From Rhodobacter sp. (GTDB taxonomy: Bacteria > Pseudomonadota > Alphaproteobacteria > Rhodobacterales > Rhodobacteraceae): a stretch of 24,565 nt of DNA. The notes under the pieces were generated by a model. That model ran no database searches, was not told the origin of the DNA, and saw nothing but the letters and a program-made list of their open reading frames with translations. Shown here piece after piece: positions 1-8,271 of the stretch (position 1 is the first letter of the stretch; each line of letters starts with the position of its first letter). The position numbers and the translations under genes are program-made. The stretch is from assembly GCA_027482795.1 (NCBI GenBank), contig JAIXVS010000146.1:1-24565 (forward strand), in the 5' to 3' direction.

Positions 1-68
1 AATGGCAGCATCGGCCCTGCTGGACGACATCCCGGCTTGTGCCTTAACCCTTAAGATAGGAGATCCCG
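1..68 (+). other. upstream region of rpsO, no gene recognised
   Basis: These bases hold no recognisable coding sequence. Each plus-strand frame stops quickly or runs into rpsO out of frame, and the short peptides resemble no gene end I know. In many proteobacteria truB lies upstream of rpsO, but its end is not visible here. The stretch ends in a strong ribosome binding site, AGGAG at 58-62, six bases before the rpsO start. Alphaproteobacterial rpsO leaders can carry an S15-binding RNA structure, but too little sequence is present to support one. Confidence 0.4.
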
Positions 69-338
69 ATGTCGATCACCGTTGAAGAAAAAGCCCGCTT
101 GATCAAAGAATATGCCACCAAAGAAGGCGATACGGGTTCGCCCGAAGTGCAAGTTGCGATCCTGTCCTCGCGCATTGCCACGCTGACCGAGCATTTCAAA
201 GGCCACAAAAAAGACAACCACTCGCGCCGTGGTTTGCTGATGATGGTTGCCCAGCGCCGCAAGCTGCTGGACTATGTCAAAAAGAAAGACGAAGCGCGCT
301 ATCAGTCGCTGATTTCCCGTTTGGGTCTACGCCGCTAA
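69..338 (+). CDS. rpsO: 30S ribosomal protein S15
   Basis: This encodes S15, a primary binding protein of the 30S subunit that binds the central domain of 16S rRNA and helps form the platform. The 89-residue length is exactly that of the family. The characteristic segment with GDTGSPEVQVA (about residues 21-31), the LTEHF motif, the HSRRGLL motif and the C-terminal YQSLISRLGLRR are all present. The ATG is preceded by AGGAG at good spacing. A strong intrinsic terminator follows 24 bases after the stop, so rpsO probably ends its own transcript before bciA. In most relatives rpsO is followed directly or nearly so by pnp; here bciA lies between them. Identification is secure. Confidence 0.98.
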   Translation: MSITVEEKARLIKEYATKEGDTGSPEVQVAILSSRIATLTEHFKGHKKDNHSRRGLLMMVAQRRKLLDYVKKKDEARYQSLISRLGLRR

Positions 339-362
339 GTCTGGCGAAAAGTTTAACGAAAG

Positions 363-390
363 CGCCCGTAGGAAACTGCGGGCGTTTTTG
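363..390 (+). terminator. intrinsic terminator of rpsO
   Basis: A perfect 9-bp stem (363-371 with 376-384, one G-U pair) closes a GAAA tetraloop at 372-375 and is followed by TTTTTG. This is a textbook Rho-independent terminator 24 bases after the rpsO stop codon. It separates rpsO from bciA and contains the TTG at 388 that could otherwise be mistaken for the bciA start. Confidence 0.88.
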
Positions 391-426
391 TTTGTGCGCG
401 GCTATGCTGGGGCAAAGGGGGCGAGG

Positions 427-1359
427 ATGCGCGTTTTACTTTTGGGGGCGACGGGCACGATTGGGCGGGCAACAGCTGCGGCGCTGCTGGCGGCTGGGCA
501 TGAGGTGATTGCGGTGGTGCGCGCGCCAGTTGATCTACCTTGCCCTACAGTGATTGCCGATGTCACCCAAGACGGCGCGGTTGCGGGGGCGATGCAGGGG
601 CAAAGGTTCGACGTTGTCATCTCTTGCCTTGCCAGCCGCACGGGTGCGCCCCGCGATGCATGGGCGATTGACCACCGCGCCAATGCACAGGCTTTGGCTG
701 CGGCGCAGGCGGCGGGGGTGTCGCAGTTTGCGCTGTTATCCGCGATTTGCGTGCAAAAGCCCCTGCTAGACTTTCAACGCGCCAAACTGGCTTTTGAGGC
801 GGAATTGCAGGCCAGCGGCCTGACCTATTCCATCGTGCGCCCAACTGCGTTTTTCAAATCCCTTTCGGGGCAGGTCGCGCGGGTGGTGGCGGGCAAGCCG
901 TTTTTGGTGTTTGGCAATGGCAAACTGACCGCGTGCAAACCGATTTCAGACAACGACCTTGCGCAGTATTTGGTCGAATGTCTGACCAACCCTGCGCTGC
1001 AAAACCGCGTTTTGCCTATTGGCGGGCCGGGGCCTGCGATAACCCCGCTGGATCAGGCGGCGATGCTGGCCGATGTGCTGGGGCGGGACGTGCGGGTTAA
1101 GCATGTGGCGATTGGCCTGATGGATACCATCATCGCCGTTCTGAAAACCCTTGGCCGCCTGTCGCCAAAACTGGCGGAAAAGGCCAATCTTGCGCAGATT
1201 GGCCGCTATTACGGAACCGAGTCGATGCTGGTTTGGGATGGTAGTGCCTACCGTGCCGATGCGACACCCGAATATGGCAGCGACACGCTGCGCGATCATT
1301 ACGCCGCGCTGCTAAGGGGCGATGCGCGCAGCGATTTGGGCGCGCATGGGGTGTTTTAG
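427..1359 (+). CDS. bciA: BciA-type 3,8-divinyl (proto)chlorophyllide 8-vinyl reductase
   Basis: Atypical short-chain dehydrogenase/NmrA-like protein of 310 residues. BciA-family enzymes use NADPH to reduce the C8 vinyl group of divinyl (proto)chlorophyllide in bacteriochlorophyll synthesis. The nucleotide-binding loop GATGTIG is at residues 7-13. The block from LSAICVQKPLLDFQRAKL to VRPTAFFKSLSGQV, followed by GKLTACKPIS, matches the signature segment shared by plant DVR and bacterial BciA. I chose the ATG at 427, preceded by a purine-rich GGGGGCGAGG. The in-frame TTG at 388 lies inside the rpsO terminator. The gene sits outside any visible photosynthesis cluster. A related NAD(P)H-binding enzyme is possible, but the DVR block makes BciA the best call. 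Confidence 0.85.
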   Translation: MRVLLLGATGTIGRATAAALLAAGHEVIAVVRAPVDLPCPTVIADVTQDGAVAGAMQGQRFDVVISCLASRTGAPRDAWAIDHRANAQALAAAQAAGVSQFALLSAICVQKPLLDFQRAKLAFEAELQASGLTYSIVRPTAFFKSLSGQVARVVAGKPFLVFGNGKLTACKPISDNDLAQYLVECLTNPALQNRVLPIGGPGPAITPLDQAAMLADVLGRDVRVKHVAIGLMDTIIAVLKTLGRLSPKLAEKANLAQIGRYYGTESMLVWDGSAYRADATPEYGSDTLRDHYAALLRGDARSDLGAHGVF

Positions 1360-1435
1360 GAGCGCGGCCAACGCTCAGACCCATCCCCCTTCCCAAACCC
1401 CCATTTTTCCTGTATGCGCGCGCTATCTGTGATGT

Positions 1436-1468
1436 GGGGGCTGCCCCCCCCCATGCAAAGGATGGGGG
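1436..1468 (+). promoter_or_regulatory. structured part of the pnp leader with a nine-C run
   Basis: A perfect 7-bp hairpin (1448-1454 with 1462-1468, 7-base loop) forms from part of a run of nine C (1444-1452) and a downstream ATGGGGG. An upstream GGGGG at 1436-1440 can instead pair with the first five C of the run. The two pairings compete at one base only. In enterobacteria the pnp leader is a double-stranded target of RNase III and PNPase autoregulation. A similar role here is inference. Confidence 0.35.
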
Positions 1469-1470
1469 CG

Positions 1471-1493
1471 GCGGCAATGGGGCCGCTATTTTT
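1471..1493 (+). terminator. terminator-like hairpin in the pnp leader
   Basis: A 5-bp GC stem (1471-1475 with 1482-1486) with a 6-base loop is followed by TATTTTT. It lies 47 bases before the pnp start and 112 bases after the bciA stop. It could end bciA transcription or attenuate read-through into pnp. The stem is short, so strength is uncertain. Confidence 0.5.
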
Positions 1494-1539
1494 GACGGGC
1501 GCTGCGGCAGGGGCTGCGCGCCTATATAGGGAACGATCC

Positions 1540-3672
1540 ATGTTCAACGTTACGAAAAAATCAATCCAGTGGGGCAATGAAACCCTAACACTGGAATCAG
1601 GCAAAGTTGCCCGTCAGGCAGATGGCAGTGTTATCGCTACTTTGGGCGATACTTCGGTGATGGCGAACGTCACCTATGCCCGCAGCGCCAAACCAGGGCA
1701 AGATTTCTTTCCCCTGACGGTGCATTATCAGGAAAAATACTATGCCGCTGGCAAAATTCCAGGCGGCTTTTTTAAACGCGAAGCGCGGCCTTCGGAAAAA
1801 GAAACGCTGACCTCGCGTCTGATCGACCGTCCGATCCGCCCACTGTTTGTGGACGGCTTTAAGAACGAAGTTTTGGTGATGGCCACTGTGCTGTCGCACG
1901 ATCTGACCAATGACCCCGATATCGTGGCGATGATTGCAGCATCTGCTGCGCTGACCATTTCGGGCGTGCCGTTTATGGGCCCTGTTGGGGCGGCGCGCGT
2001 GGGCTTTTCGGGCGGGCAATATGTGCTGAACCCGACCATCGATGATATGGAAAAGCTGCGTTACAACCCCGATCAGCGCCTTGATCTGGTGATCGCAGGC
2101 ACCAAAGACGCGGTGATGATGGTGGAATCGGAAGCTTATGAGTTGACCGAAGACGAAATGCTGGGCGCGGTTAAGTTTGGTCATGCAGCCATGCAGCCCG
2201 TGATCGACATGATCATCGATTTCGCCGAAGATTGCGCGAAAGAACCGTTCGATTTTACCCCGCCCGATTATTCGGCGCTGTATGCCCGCGTGAAAGCGGC
2301 GGGCGAGACGCAGATGCGCGCGGCCTTCGCCATTCGCGATAAGCAAGACCGCAGCAATGCGATTTCGGCAGCGGTGGATGCGATCAAATCCGCTTTGGAT
2401 GACGCTGACAATGCCGACATCAACCTAGGCTCGGCGATCAAAAAGCTGGAATCCTCGATCCTGCGCGGCGATATCATCAACGGCGGCGCGCGCATTGACG
2501 GGCGCGACAACAAAACCGTGCGCCCGATTGTTTCGGAAACGGGCATTCTGCCCCGCACCCATGGTTCTGCCCTGTTCACCCGCGGCGAAACCCAAGGTTT
2601 GGTTGTGACCACGCTGGGCACGGGCGAGGATGAGCAGATCATCGACGCGCTGCACGGCAATTCGCGCAGCAACTTCCTGCTGCACTATAACTTCCCCCCC
2701 TATTCGGTGGGCGAAGTGGGGCGCGTTGGCAGCCCAGGCCGCCGCGAGATTGGTCACGGCAAACTGGCATGGCGCGCGTTGCAGGCCGTTCTGCCTGCGC
2801 CAACCGATTTCCCATATACCATTCGCGTGGTGTCGGAAATTACCGAATCCAACGGCTCGTCTTCTATGGCATCGGTCTGCGGCGGTTCGCTGTCGATGAT
2901 GGATGCGGGCGTGCCTTTGAAAGCGCCAGTTGCTGGCGTGGCCATGGGCCTGATCTTGGAAGACGATGGCCGCTGGGCTGTTTTGACCGATATCTTGGGC
3001 GATGAAGATCACCTTGGCGATATGGATTTCAAAGTGGCAGGCACCGCCGCTGGCATCACCACGATGCAGATGGATATTAAAGTGGCAGGCATCACACCCG
3101 AGATTATGGCGCAAGCCTTGGCACAGGCCAAGGACGGGCGTTTGCATATTTTGGGCGAGATGAACAAAGCGCTGTCGGCCCCACAAGGCTTTAGCGAATA
3201 CGCGCCAAAGATCGAAACCCTGCAAATCCCAACCGACAAAATCCGCGAAGTGATTGGGTCGGGCGGTAAGGTGATCCGCGAAATCGTGGAAACCTCGGGC
3301 GCGAAAGTGGATATCAACGACGACGGTATCATCAAGATTGCGTCCAACGATCAGGCGGCCATCAAAAAGGCCTATGATATGATCTGGTCGATCGTGGCCG
3401 AGCCTGAAGAGGGCAAGATTTACGATGGCAAAGTCGTGAAGCTGGTCGATTTCGGCGCGTTCGTGAACTTCTTTGGCAAGCGCGATGGTCTGGTGCATGT
3501 CAGCCAAATCGCCAACAAGCGCCTGAACCACCCGAACGAGGCGCTGAAAGAAGGTCAAGACGTGAAGGTTAAGCTTTTGGGCTTTGACGATCGCGGTAAG
3601 GTCAAGCTGGGCATGAAGATGGTCGATCAGGAAACTGGTCTGGAAATCACCGAAGCCCCTGCCGAGGCGTAA
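1540..3672 (+). CDS. pnp: polyribonucleotide nucleotidyltransferase (PNPase)
   Basis: This is the phosphorolytic 3'-5' exoribonuclease of mRNA decay, usually part of the degradosome. At 710 residues it is the usual length. Two RNase PH domains flank a helical linker. The second contains HYNFPPYSVGEVGR and the catalytic segment with GDEDHLGDMDFKVAGT near residues 484-500. A KH domain with IGSGGKVIREI (about 572) and an S1 domain (about 620-695) follow. The frame is open back to an ATG at 1414. The conserved N-terminus MFNVTKKSIQWG starts at 1540, preceded by AGGGA at 1528-1532, so I take 1540. Leader hairpins upstream and a long hairpin downstream suggest control at RNA level. Confidence 0.97.
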   Translation: MFNVTKKSIQWGNETLTLESGKVARQADGSVIATLGDTSVMANVTYARSAKPGQDFFPLTVHYQEKYYAAGKIPGGFFKREARPSEKETLTSRLIDRPIRPLFVDGFKNEVLVMATVLSHDLTNDPDIVAMIAASAALTISGVPFMGPVGAARVGFSGGQYVLNPTIDDMEKLRYNPDQRLDLVIAGTKDAVMMVESEAYELTEDEMLGAVKFGHAAMQPVIDMIIDFAEDCAKEPFDFTPPDYSALYARVKAAGETQMRAAFAIRDKQDRSNAISAAVDAIKSALDDADNADINLGSAIKKLESSILRGDIINGGARIDGRDNKTVRPIVSETGILPRTHGSALFTRGETQGLVVTTLGTGEDEQIIDALHGNSRSNFLLHYNFPPYSVGEVGRVGSPGRREIGHGKLAWRALQAVLPAPTDFPYTIRVVSEITESNGSSSMASVCGGSLSMMDAGVPLKAPVAGVAMGLILEDDGRWAVLTDILGDEDHLGDMDFKVAGTAAGITTMQMDIKVAGITPEIMAQALAQAKDGRLHILGEMNKALSAPQGFSEYAPKIETLQIPTDKIREVIGSGGKVIREIVETSGAKVDINDDGIIKIASNDQAAIKKAYDMIWSIVAEPEEGKIYDGKVVKLVDFGAFVNFFGKRDGLVHVSQIANKRLNHPNEALKEGQDVKVKLLGFDDRGKVKLGMKMVDQETGLEITEAPAEA

Positions 3673-3678
3673 ACCCTT

Positions 3679-3705
3679 TGGCCAAGGCGATTTGCGCCTT
3701 GGCCA
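3679..3705 (+). terminator. long perfect hairpin after pnp
   Basis: An 11-bp perfect stem (3679-3689 with 3695-3705) with a 5-base ATTTG loop begins six bases after the pnp stop. No T-tract follows, so it is not a classical intrinsic terminator. It may block 3' exonucleases, or act as a processing or pause site between pnp and the glycosyltransferase gene. Confidence 0.55.
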
Positions 3706-3728
3706 CCCCATTCCCAGAAGGCGCGAGA

Positions 3729-4595
3729 ATGCCCGTTTCCGATTTGGTAACCATCGTTTCGGTGGCCTATAACAGCATGGATGTGCTGCCCGAAATGCTG
3801 GTATCTGTTCCAAAAGGCGTGCGCGTGATTGTGGTTGATAATGCGTCCAAACATGCAGATGCGCTGGCGGCACTGTGCCAGAAGATGGGCGCAGAGTTGG
3901 TGACAAACCCTGATAACATGGGGTTTGGCTATGCCTGCAATCGCGGGGCCGAACGCGCCACAACCGAATTTGTGCTGTTTCTAAACCCAGATGCGACCCT
4001 GCACGACGGCGCGTTGGACGAGTTGATCGCCGCCGCGCGCCGCTTTCCTGCGGCTTCGGCCTTTAACCCGCGCATAGCGCTGGCCGATGGGTCAATGCAG
4101 TTTCATTACCGTTCGCGCCTGATGCCGCTGCGCGAATACATGCCCCACCGCTGGCCAGACACCGATGCCGAGGTGACTGTTTTGATGGGGTCTGCCCTGT
4201 TTGCGCGCAAATCGGCCTTTGATGCTGTGGGCGGGTTTGATGAGAATATCTTCCTGTATCACGAAGATGACGATCTATCGCGCCGTATGCGAGCCGAAGT
4301 TGGCCCGATTATGTTTGTGCGCAACGCTTTGGTGACGCATTTGGCGGAAAAATCATCTGGAACTGACCCTGCAACGTTTTACTTCAAACGCTATCATCAG
4401 GCACGCAGCCGCGTTTATGCCGCGCGCAAACATGGCCGCGCTGCCCCGTTTACAATTGCATTGATCGGCGGGGTTTTGGCGATGATAGTCCCCGATATGC
4501 TGTGGTCAAAAACTCGTCGCTGGAAAAGCTGGGGCATTTTGCGCGGCGTTCTTTCGACACTAAAGGATGGCGGAAAAGGGCGGGGCGCGCTTTAA
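3729..4595 (+). CDS. family 2 glycosyltransferase (rhamnosyltransferase-like)
   Basis: Cytosolic, probably membrane-associated GT2 enzyme of 288 residues that transfers a sugar from a nucleotide sugar to an unknown acceptor, probably a surface polysaccharide. The GT-A fold is visible: VTIVSVAYNS near residues 7-16, VVDNAS at 35-40, GFGYACNRGA at 65-74 and the metal-binding NPDA at 86-89. An acidic catalytic segment, FDENIFLYHEDDDLS, lies at 171-185, and a hydrophobic stretch lies near the C-terminus. The ATG at 3729 follows AGAAGGCGCGAG. An earlier in-frame TTG at 3678 lies at the edge of the pnp hairpin and is unlikely. Substrate cannot be read from the sequence. Confidence 0.88.
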   Translation: MPVSDLVTIVSVAYNSMDVLPEMLVSVPKGVRVIVVDNASKHADALAALCQKMGAELVTNPDNMGFGYACNRGAERATTEFVLFLNPDATLHDGALDELIAAARRFPAASAFNPRIALADGSMQFHYRSRLMPLREYMPHRWPDTDAEVTVLMGSALFARKSAFDAVGGFDENIFLYHEDDDLSRRMRAEVGPIMFVRNALVTHLAEKSSGTDPATFYFKRYHQARSRVYAARKHGRAAPFTIALIGGVLAMIVPDMLWSKTRRWKSWGILRGVLSTLKDGGKGRGAL

Positions 4596-4604
4596 CGCCC
4601 CGCC
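4579..4604. terminator. bidirectional terminator between convergent genes
   Basis: A perfect 9-bp GC stem (4579-4587 with 4596-4604) with an 8-base loop overlaps the end of the glycosyltransferase gene, whose TAA lies in the loop. It abuts the hrpB stop codon at 4605. Its symmetry lets it act on both strands. T-tracts are weak on each side (TTAGCTT on plus; CTTTTCC on minus). Confidence 0.65.
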
Positions 4605-7046
4605 TTAGCTTCCCCTTGGCTTGGCGCGCAGCGTCGGCTCTGCCGCGCGCGGGTCTTCGGGCCACGGATGGCGGGGGTATTCGCCGCGCATATCTTTGCG
4701 CACGTCGCTATAGGATGTGGCCCAAAATCGCGGGATGTCTTGTGTGACCTGTATCGGCTTGTGCCCAGGGCTTAGCAGCGTCACCCGCAGGGGGGTTTTG
4801 GCCGCGCCCACAACGGGGTGCTGGGTGACGCCGAACATTTCCTGAATGCGAATTTCGATTGCGGGGGTTTCACCTTCGTAATCAATGGGCACATGGCGGC
4901 CCAAAGGCGTTTCAAAATGGGCGGGGGCGATGCGGCTTAGCGCCTCTGACTGATCCCACGTTAGGCGGTTCTTGATGGCATCGGTCAGGTCCAGCGCGCG
5001 CAGATCGGCTTCGGTTTTGCATTTGGTAAGGTATGGCAGCAGCCAGTCCTCGGCGCTGGCCAGCAATGCTGTATCGCTGCAATCAGGCCAAGCATCGCCG
5101 CCGCCCCGCGCCAGTTCGATGCGCGCGCGCAGCCGCCGCGCGGCGGGCGTAAAGGGCAGGCCAATACTGCGCAGGCCGTCTAGTGCGGCGCGGGCGATAT
5201 CTTCGGGCGCGGCCCCTGTCCAAACCTGATCGGCCAGCACCAGCGCGCCAAAGGTTTCCTGCCTGCGCGCCAAGACTTTGCCTTCGCGGCGCGACCATGT
5301 GCAGATATTGCGCCATGTGATTTGGGGTGCATAAAGCGCGCGCAGCTCATTTTCTGTCAGGGCAATGGCTTGCCGTATCGTGGCCTCGCGCGGATCGCCG
5401 TCCAAATCTGTGGCCACAATCAGCCGCGCGGATGACAAAGGCTCTCCGGCCCCCATAACAGCGCCCTTACCGCCCGACAAAACCCAGCGCGGCGCGTCCC
5501 CTGCGCGGCGCAAACCGATGCGATCAGGGTAGGCAAGAGCAACGGCCTGCGCAGGGGAAAACCCCGCATCTTTAATGCCTTGGGGCAGGGCGCGGGCCAG
5601 CCTTTTGCCCTCATCGCGAATGCGCTGAAGCGTGGGGAGTGAGATGGGGTAAGGATGGTCGCGTTCAAATTGTTTGGTATCGCGCAGGGCGGCAAGGCGC
5701 AGGTTTAGATCGGCTGGCGCGCCGCGCAGCGGGTCACGCTCGCCCAAAAGCGCCGCAAGGGGGGCGGCAGACGGGCCCGCGCGCAGCAGCATATGCCCAA
5801 GGCGCGGGTGCAGCGGCAGGGCCGCCAAAGCGCGGCCATGTTCCGTGATGCGCCCGCCGTTCAGCGCGCCCAAATCCGCCAGCAGCGCCCGCGCCTCGGC
5901 CAAGGCAGGGGCAGGCGGCGGGGTTAGAAATGGCAGATCATCACTGCCCCACTGCGCCAGTTCCAGCGCCAGCGATGTAAGGTCAGCCACGGCAATTTCG
6001 GGCGGCGGATAGGCGGCGAGCGCACCCTCATCGCCCTTAGTCCACGCGCGATAGCAGATGCCAGCGGCAACCCGCCCGCCGCGGCCCGCGCGCTGGGTTG
6101 CCTCGGCACGAGACACCCGTTCGGTCACAAGGCGCGGCATGCCAGAGGCAGGATCAAATCGCGCCCGCCGCGCCCGCCCACCGTCGATGACAACGCGAAT
6201 ATCGGGAATGGTCAGCGAGGTTTCGGCAATAGACGTGGCCAAAACGATCTTGCGGTTTTGGCTAGGCGCAAGGGCGGCGCGTTGGGCCGCAAACTCCATC
6301 GCGCCAAACAGGGGGCGAATGTCGCAGCCCGCGCACCGCCCCGAAAGCAGGGCTTCGACTTGGCGAATTTCTCCTTCGCCTGGCAGAAACACCAGAACGC
6401 CGCCTGCGGTTTCGTCCAACGCCTGCACCACAAGCCCTGCCATCATCGCAGGATACCGCAGGCTGGCATCTGGGCTGCGCGGCAGCCAGCGGGTTTCAAC
6501 TGGAAAGGCCCGCCCTTCAGACGTGATGCGCGGCGCATCGCCCATCAGCGCCGCAACGGGGGCCGCGTCTAGCGTGGCCGACATGGCGATCAGCACCAAA
6601 TCCTCGCGCAATGCGCCGCGAATTTCCAAGGCAAGGGCAAGGCCCAGATCGGCGTTCAGACTGCGTTCGTGAAACTCGTCAAATATCACCGCACCAATGC
6701 CGCGCAATTCTGGGTCGGACTGAATCATCCGCGTCAGAATGCCTTCGGTGACCACCTCGATGCGGGTGGCAGCGCTGGTTTTTGATTCGCCGCGAATGCG
6801 GTAGCCCACGGTTTGGCCAACGAGTTCGCCCAGCGTTTCCGCCATGCGTTCAGCGGCGGCGCGCGCGGCAAGACGGCGCGGTTCAAGCATGATGATGCGG
6901 CCCGCAATCAACCCGCTTGCCAGCAAATTCAACGGCACGCCGGTGGTTTTGCCCGCGCCAGGCGGTGCCTCGATCACGGCCATTTTGCGCTGCGCGATGG
7001 CGTCGCGCAGGCTTGGATATATGGCGTTGATGGGCAGGGTGGCCAT
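4605..7046 (-). CDS. hrpB: ATP-dependent helicase HrpB
   Basis: DExH-box superfamily 2 helicase of 813 residues, the family's usual size. The Walker A motif APPGAGKTT is at residues 27-35, DEFHERS at 123-129 and SATLDA at 156-161. A helicase C domain with the QRAGRGGR motif follows, then the HA2 region and the HrpB-specific C-terminal domain. The biochemical role in most bacteria is unclear; RNA remodelling is presumed from family. It starts four bases after the stop of the upstream lytic transglycosylase gene, so it is the last gene of a tight minus-strand operon. It ends at the shared terminator with the glycosyltransferase gene. Confidence 0.95.
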   Translation of the reverse strand: MATLPINAIYPSLRDAIAQRKMAVIEAPPGAGKTTGVPLNLLASGLIAGRIIMLEPRRLAARAAAERMAETLGELVGQTVGYRIRGESKTSAATRIEVVTEGILTRMIQSDPELRGIGAVIFDEFHERSLNADLGLALALEIRGALREDLVLIAMSATLDAAPVAALMGDAPRITSEGRAFPVETRWLPRSPDASLRYPAMMAGLVVQALDETAGGVLVFLPGEGEIRQVEALLSGRCAGCDIRPLFGAMEFAAQRAALAPSQNRKIVLATSIAETSLTIPDIRVVIDGGRARRARFDPASGMPRLVTERVSRAEATQRAGRGGRVAAGICYRAWTKGDEGALAAYPPPEIAVADLTSLALELAQWGSDDLPFLTPPPAPALAEARALLADLGALNGGRITEHGRALAALPLHPRLGHMLLRAGPSAAPLAALLGERDPLRGAPADLNLRLAALRDTKQFERDHPYPISLPTLQRIRDEGKRLARALPQGIKDAGFSPAQAVALAYPDRIGLRRAGDAPRWVLSGGKGAVMGAGEPLSSARLIVATDLDGDPREATIRQAIALTENELRALYAPQITWRNICTWSRREGKVLARRQETFGALVLADQVWTGAAPEDIARAALDGLRSIGLPFTPAARRLRARIELARGGGDAWPDCSDTALLASAEDWLLPYLTKCKTEADLRALDLTDAIKNRLTWDQSEALSRIAPAHFETPLGRHVPIDYEGETPAIEIRIQEMFGVTQHPVVGAAKTPLRVTLLSPGHKPIQVTQDIPRFWATSYSDVRKDMRGEYPRHPWPEDPRAAEPTLRAKPRGS

Positions 7047-7050
7047 CAGA

Positions 7051-8271
7051 TTATTTCAGCAGATCAAGCACTTCGGTGCTGGCATAGCCATCGGGGACGC
7101 GCCCCATGCTGCGCTGAAGCGCCTTAATGGCGGCCACAGATAAGGGGCCGATTTTGCCATCGGCCTGCCCCGCATAGAGGCCGCGATCCAACAGTGCCTG
7201 CTGCATGGATTTGCGTTCATCCAGCGTTAAAACCCGCAAATCGCGCGGCCATTCTTGCACAAAAGCTGCGCCGCCTTGCAGGCGATCTGACAAATGGCCT
7301 ACGGCAATGACATAACTGTCGGCGCGGTTATAGGTTTCTATTGCCGCGAAATTATCGGTGACCAGAAAGGCAGGGCCGCGCGCGCCAGCAGGCAAGATGA
7401 CCGATGCCCAAGCTTGCGGCAGATTGCCACCGTCCGCAGGCTTAACCCCCATCGCCGCCCACGCATTGGGCGGTTTTTGCGTGCGATTTCCCGCAATTTC
7501 GTAATCAAAATTCGGCGGCAAAATCACCTCGATCCCCCAAGGCAGGCCCTTTTTCCAGCCCGATTTCGCCAGATAGGCGGCGGTGGATGCCAGTGCATCG
7601 CTGGGGTCATCATCCCAGATATTGGGTTTGTCACCGCCCGCAAAATCCACCGCCAAGGCGCGATAGCTGGATGGCATAAATTGCGTATGCCCCATGGCAC
7701 CCGCCCAAGACCCGAACAATTGTTCAGGCCTAACCTTGCCTTCGGCCATTGTTTGCATCAGGGCAATCAATTCGCCTTCAAAAAAGGCAGCGCGGCGGCC
7801 TTCATAGGCAAGGCTGGCCAGCGCCGATATAGTGGGAACGTCGCCGCGCACCGCGCCAAAGGCGCTTTCCAGCCCCCAAATGGCGACCACAACGCCAGCG
7901 TCAACGCCAAAGCGGGCTTCAATCTGGGCCAGAATTTCAGCGTTTTCTTTCAACGCTTTAGCGCCCGATGCTATACGATCGTCGGACACCGCGCGATCAA
8001 GATAATCCCAAATCGTGCGGGTGAATTCATCTTGGCGGCGGTCTTTGTCGATGACATCGGGCAAAAGCTGCACATCACGAAAAGCCAAATCGAACACTGG
8101 TTCAGGAATGCCCTGGGCCAGTGCACGGGTTTTGAAGTTTTTCTGCCATTCTGCAAGACCTGTGGCGGTATAACTGTTAATGGGCGGCAAAATCAGCGCC
8201 TCCTGTTGTGCAAATGCGGGGCCATGGGCAAGCGATAGGCAAGCAGCAAGGATCAGGGCCACGCGCATCAT
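7051..8271 (-). CDS. MltB-family lytic murein transglycosylase with peptidoglycan-binding domain
   Basis: Periplasmic enzyme of 406 residues that cleaves the MurNAc-GlcNAc bond of peptidoglycan, leaving a 1,6-anhydro end. A signal peptide (about residues 1-22, ending GPAFAQQ) is followed by an SltB/MltB catalytic domain. The catalytic Glu is E135 in WGLESAFG, and the supporting motif GSWAGAMGHTQFMPSSY is present. A peptidoglycan_binding_1 domain occupies roughly residues 345-405. There is no lipobox, so it is probably soluble in the periplasm. Its start overlaps the rnr stop by one base (TGATG), consistent with translational coupling. A second Met two codons in is an equally possible start. 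Confidence 0.92.
   Translation of the reverse strand: MMRVALILAACLSLAHGPAFAQQEALILPPINSYTATGLAEWQKNFKTRALAQGIPEPVFDLAFRDVQLLPDVIDKDRRQDEFTRTIWDYLDRAVSDDRIASGAKALKENAEILAQIEARFGVDAGVVVAIWGLESAFGAVRGDVPTISALASLAYEGRRAAFFEGELIALMQTMAEGKVRPEQLFGSWAGAMGHTQFMPSSYRALAVDFAGGDKPNIWDDDPSDALASTAAYLAKSGWKKGLPWGIEVILPPNFDYEIAGNRTQKPPNAWAAMGVKPADGGNLPQAWASVILPAGARGPAFLVTDNFAAIETYNRADSYVIAVGHLSDRLQGGAAFVQEWPRDLRVLTLDERKSMQQALLDRGLYAGQADGKIGPLSVAAIKALQRSMGRVPDGYASTEVLDLLK

Noticed and set aside
388..426. TTG start giving bciA 13 extra codons
   Set aside because: The TTG lies in the T-tract of the rpsO terminator, and the NAD(P)-binding motif follows the ATG at 427 at normal distance.
1444..1452. Run of nine C as a phase-variation switch
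   Set aside because: It lies upstream of the likely pnp start and would not alter the reading frame of an essential-type gene. A sequencing length error is also possible there.
1414..1539. 42-codon N-terminal extension of PNPase from an in-frame ATG
   Set aside because: The family N-terminus begins at 1540 with a good ribosome binding site. The extension is encoded by the structured GC leader and resembles nothing.
2425..3963. 512-codon open frame on the minus strand opposite pnp
   Set aside because: It is a shadow frame made by the codon bias of pnp. The product is rich in His, Arg and Gln and shows no domain.
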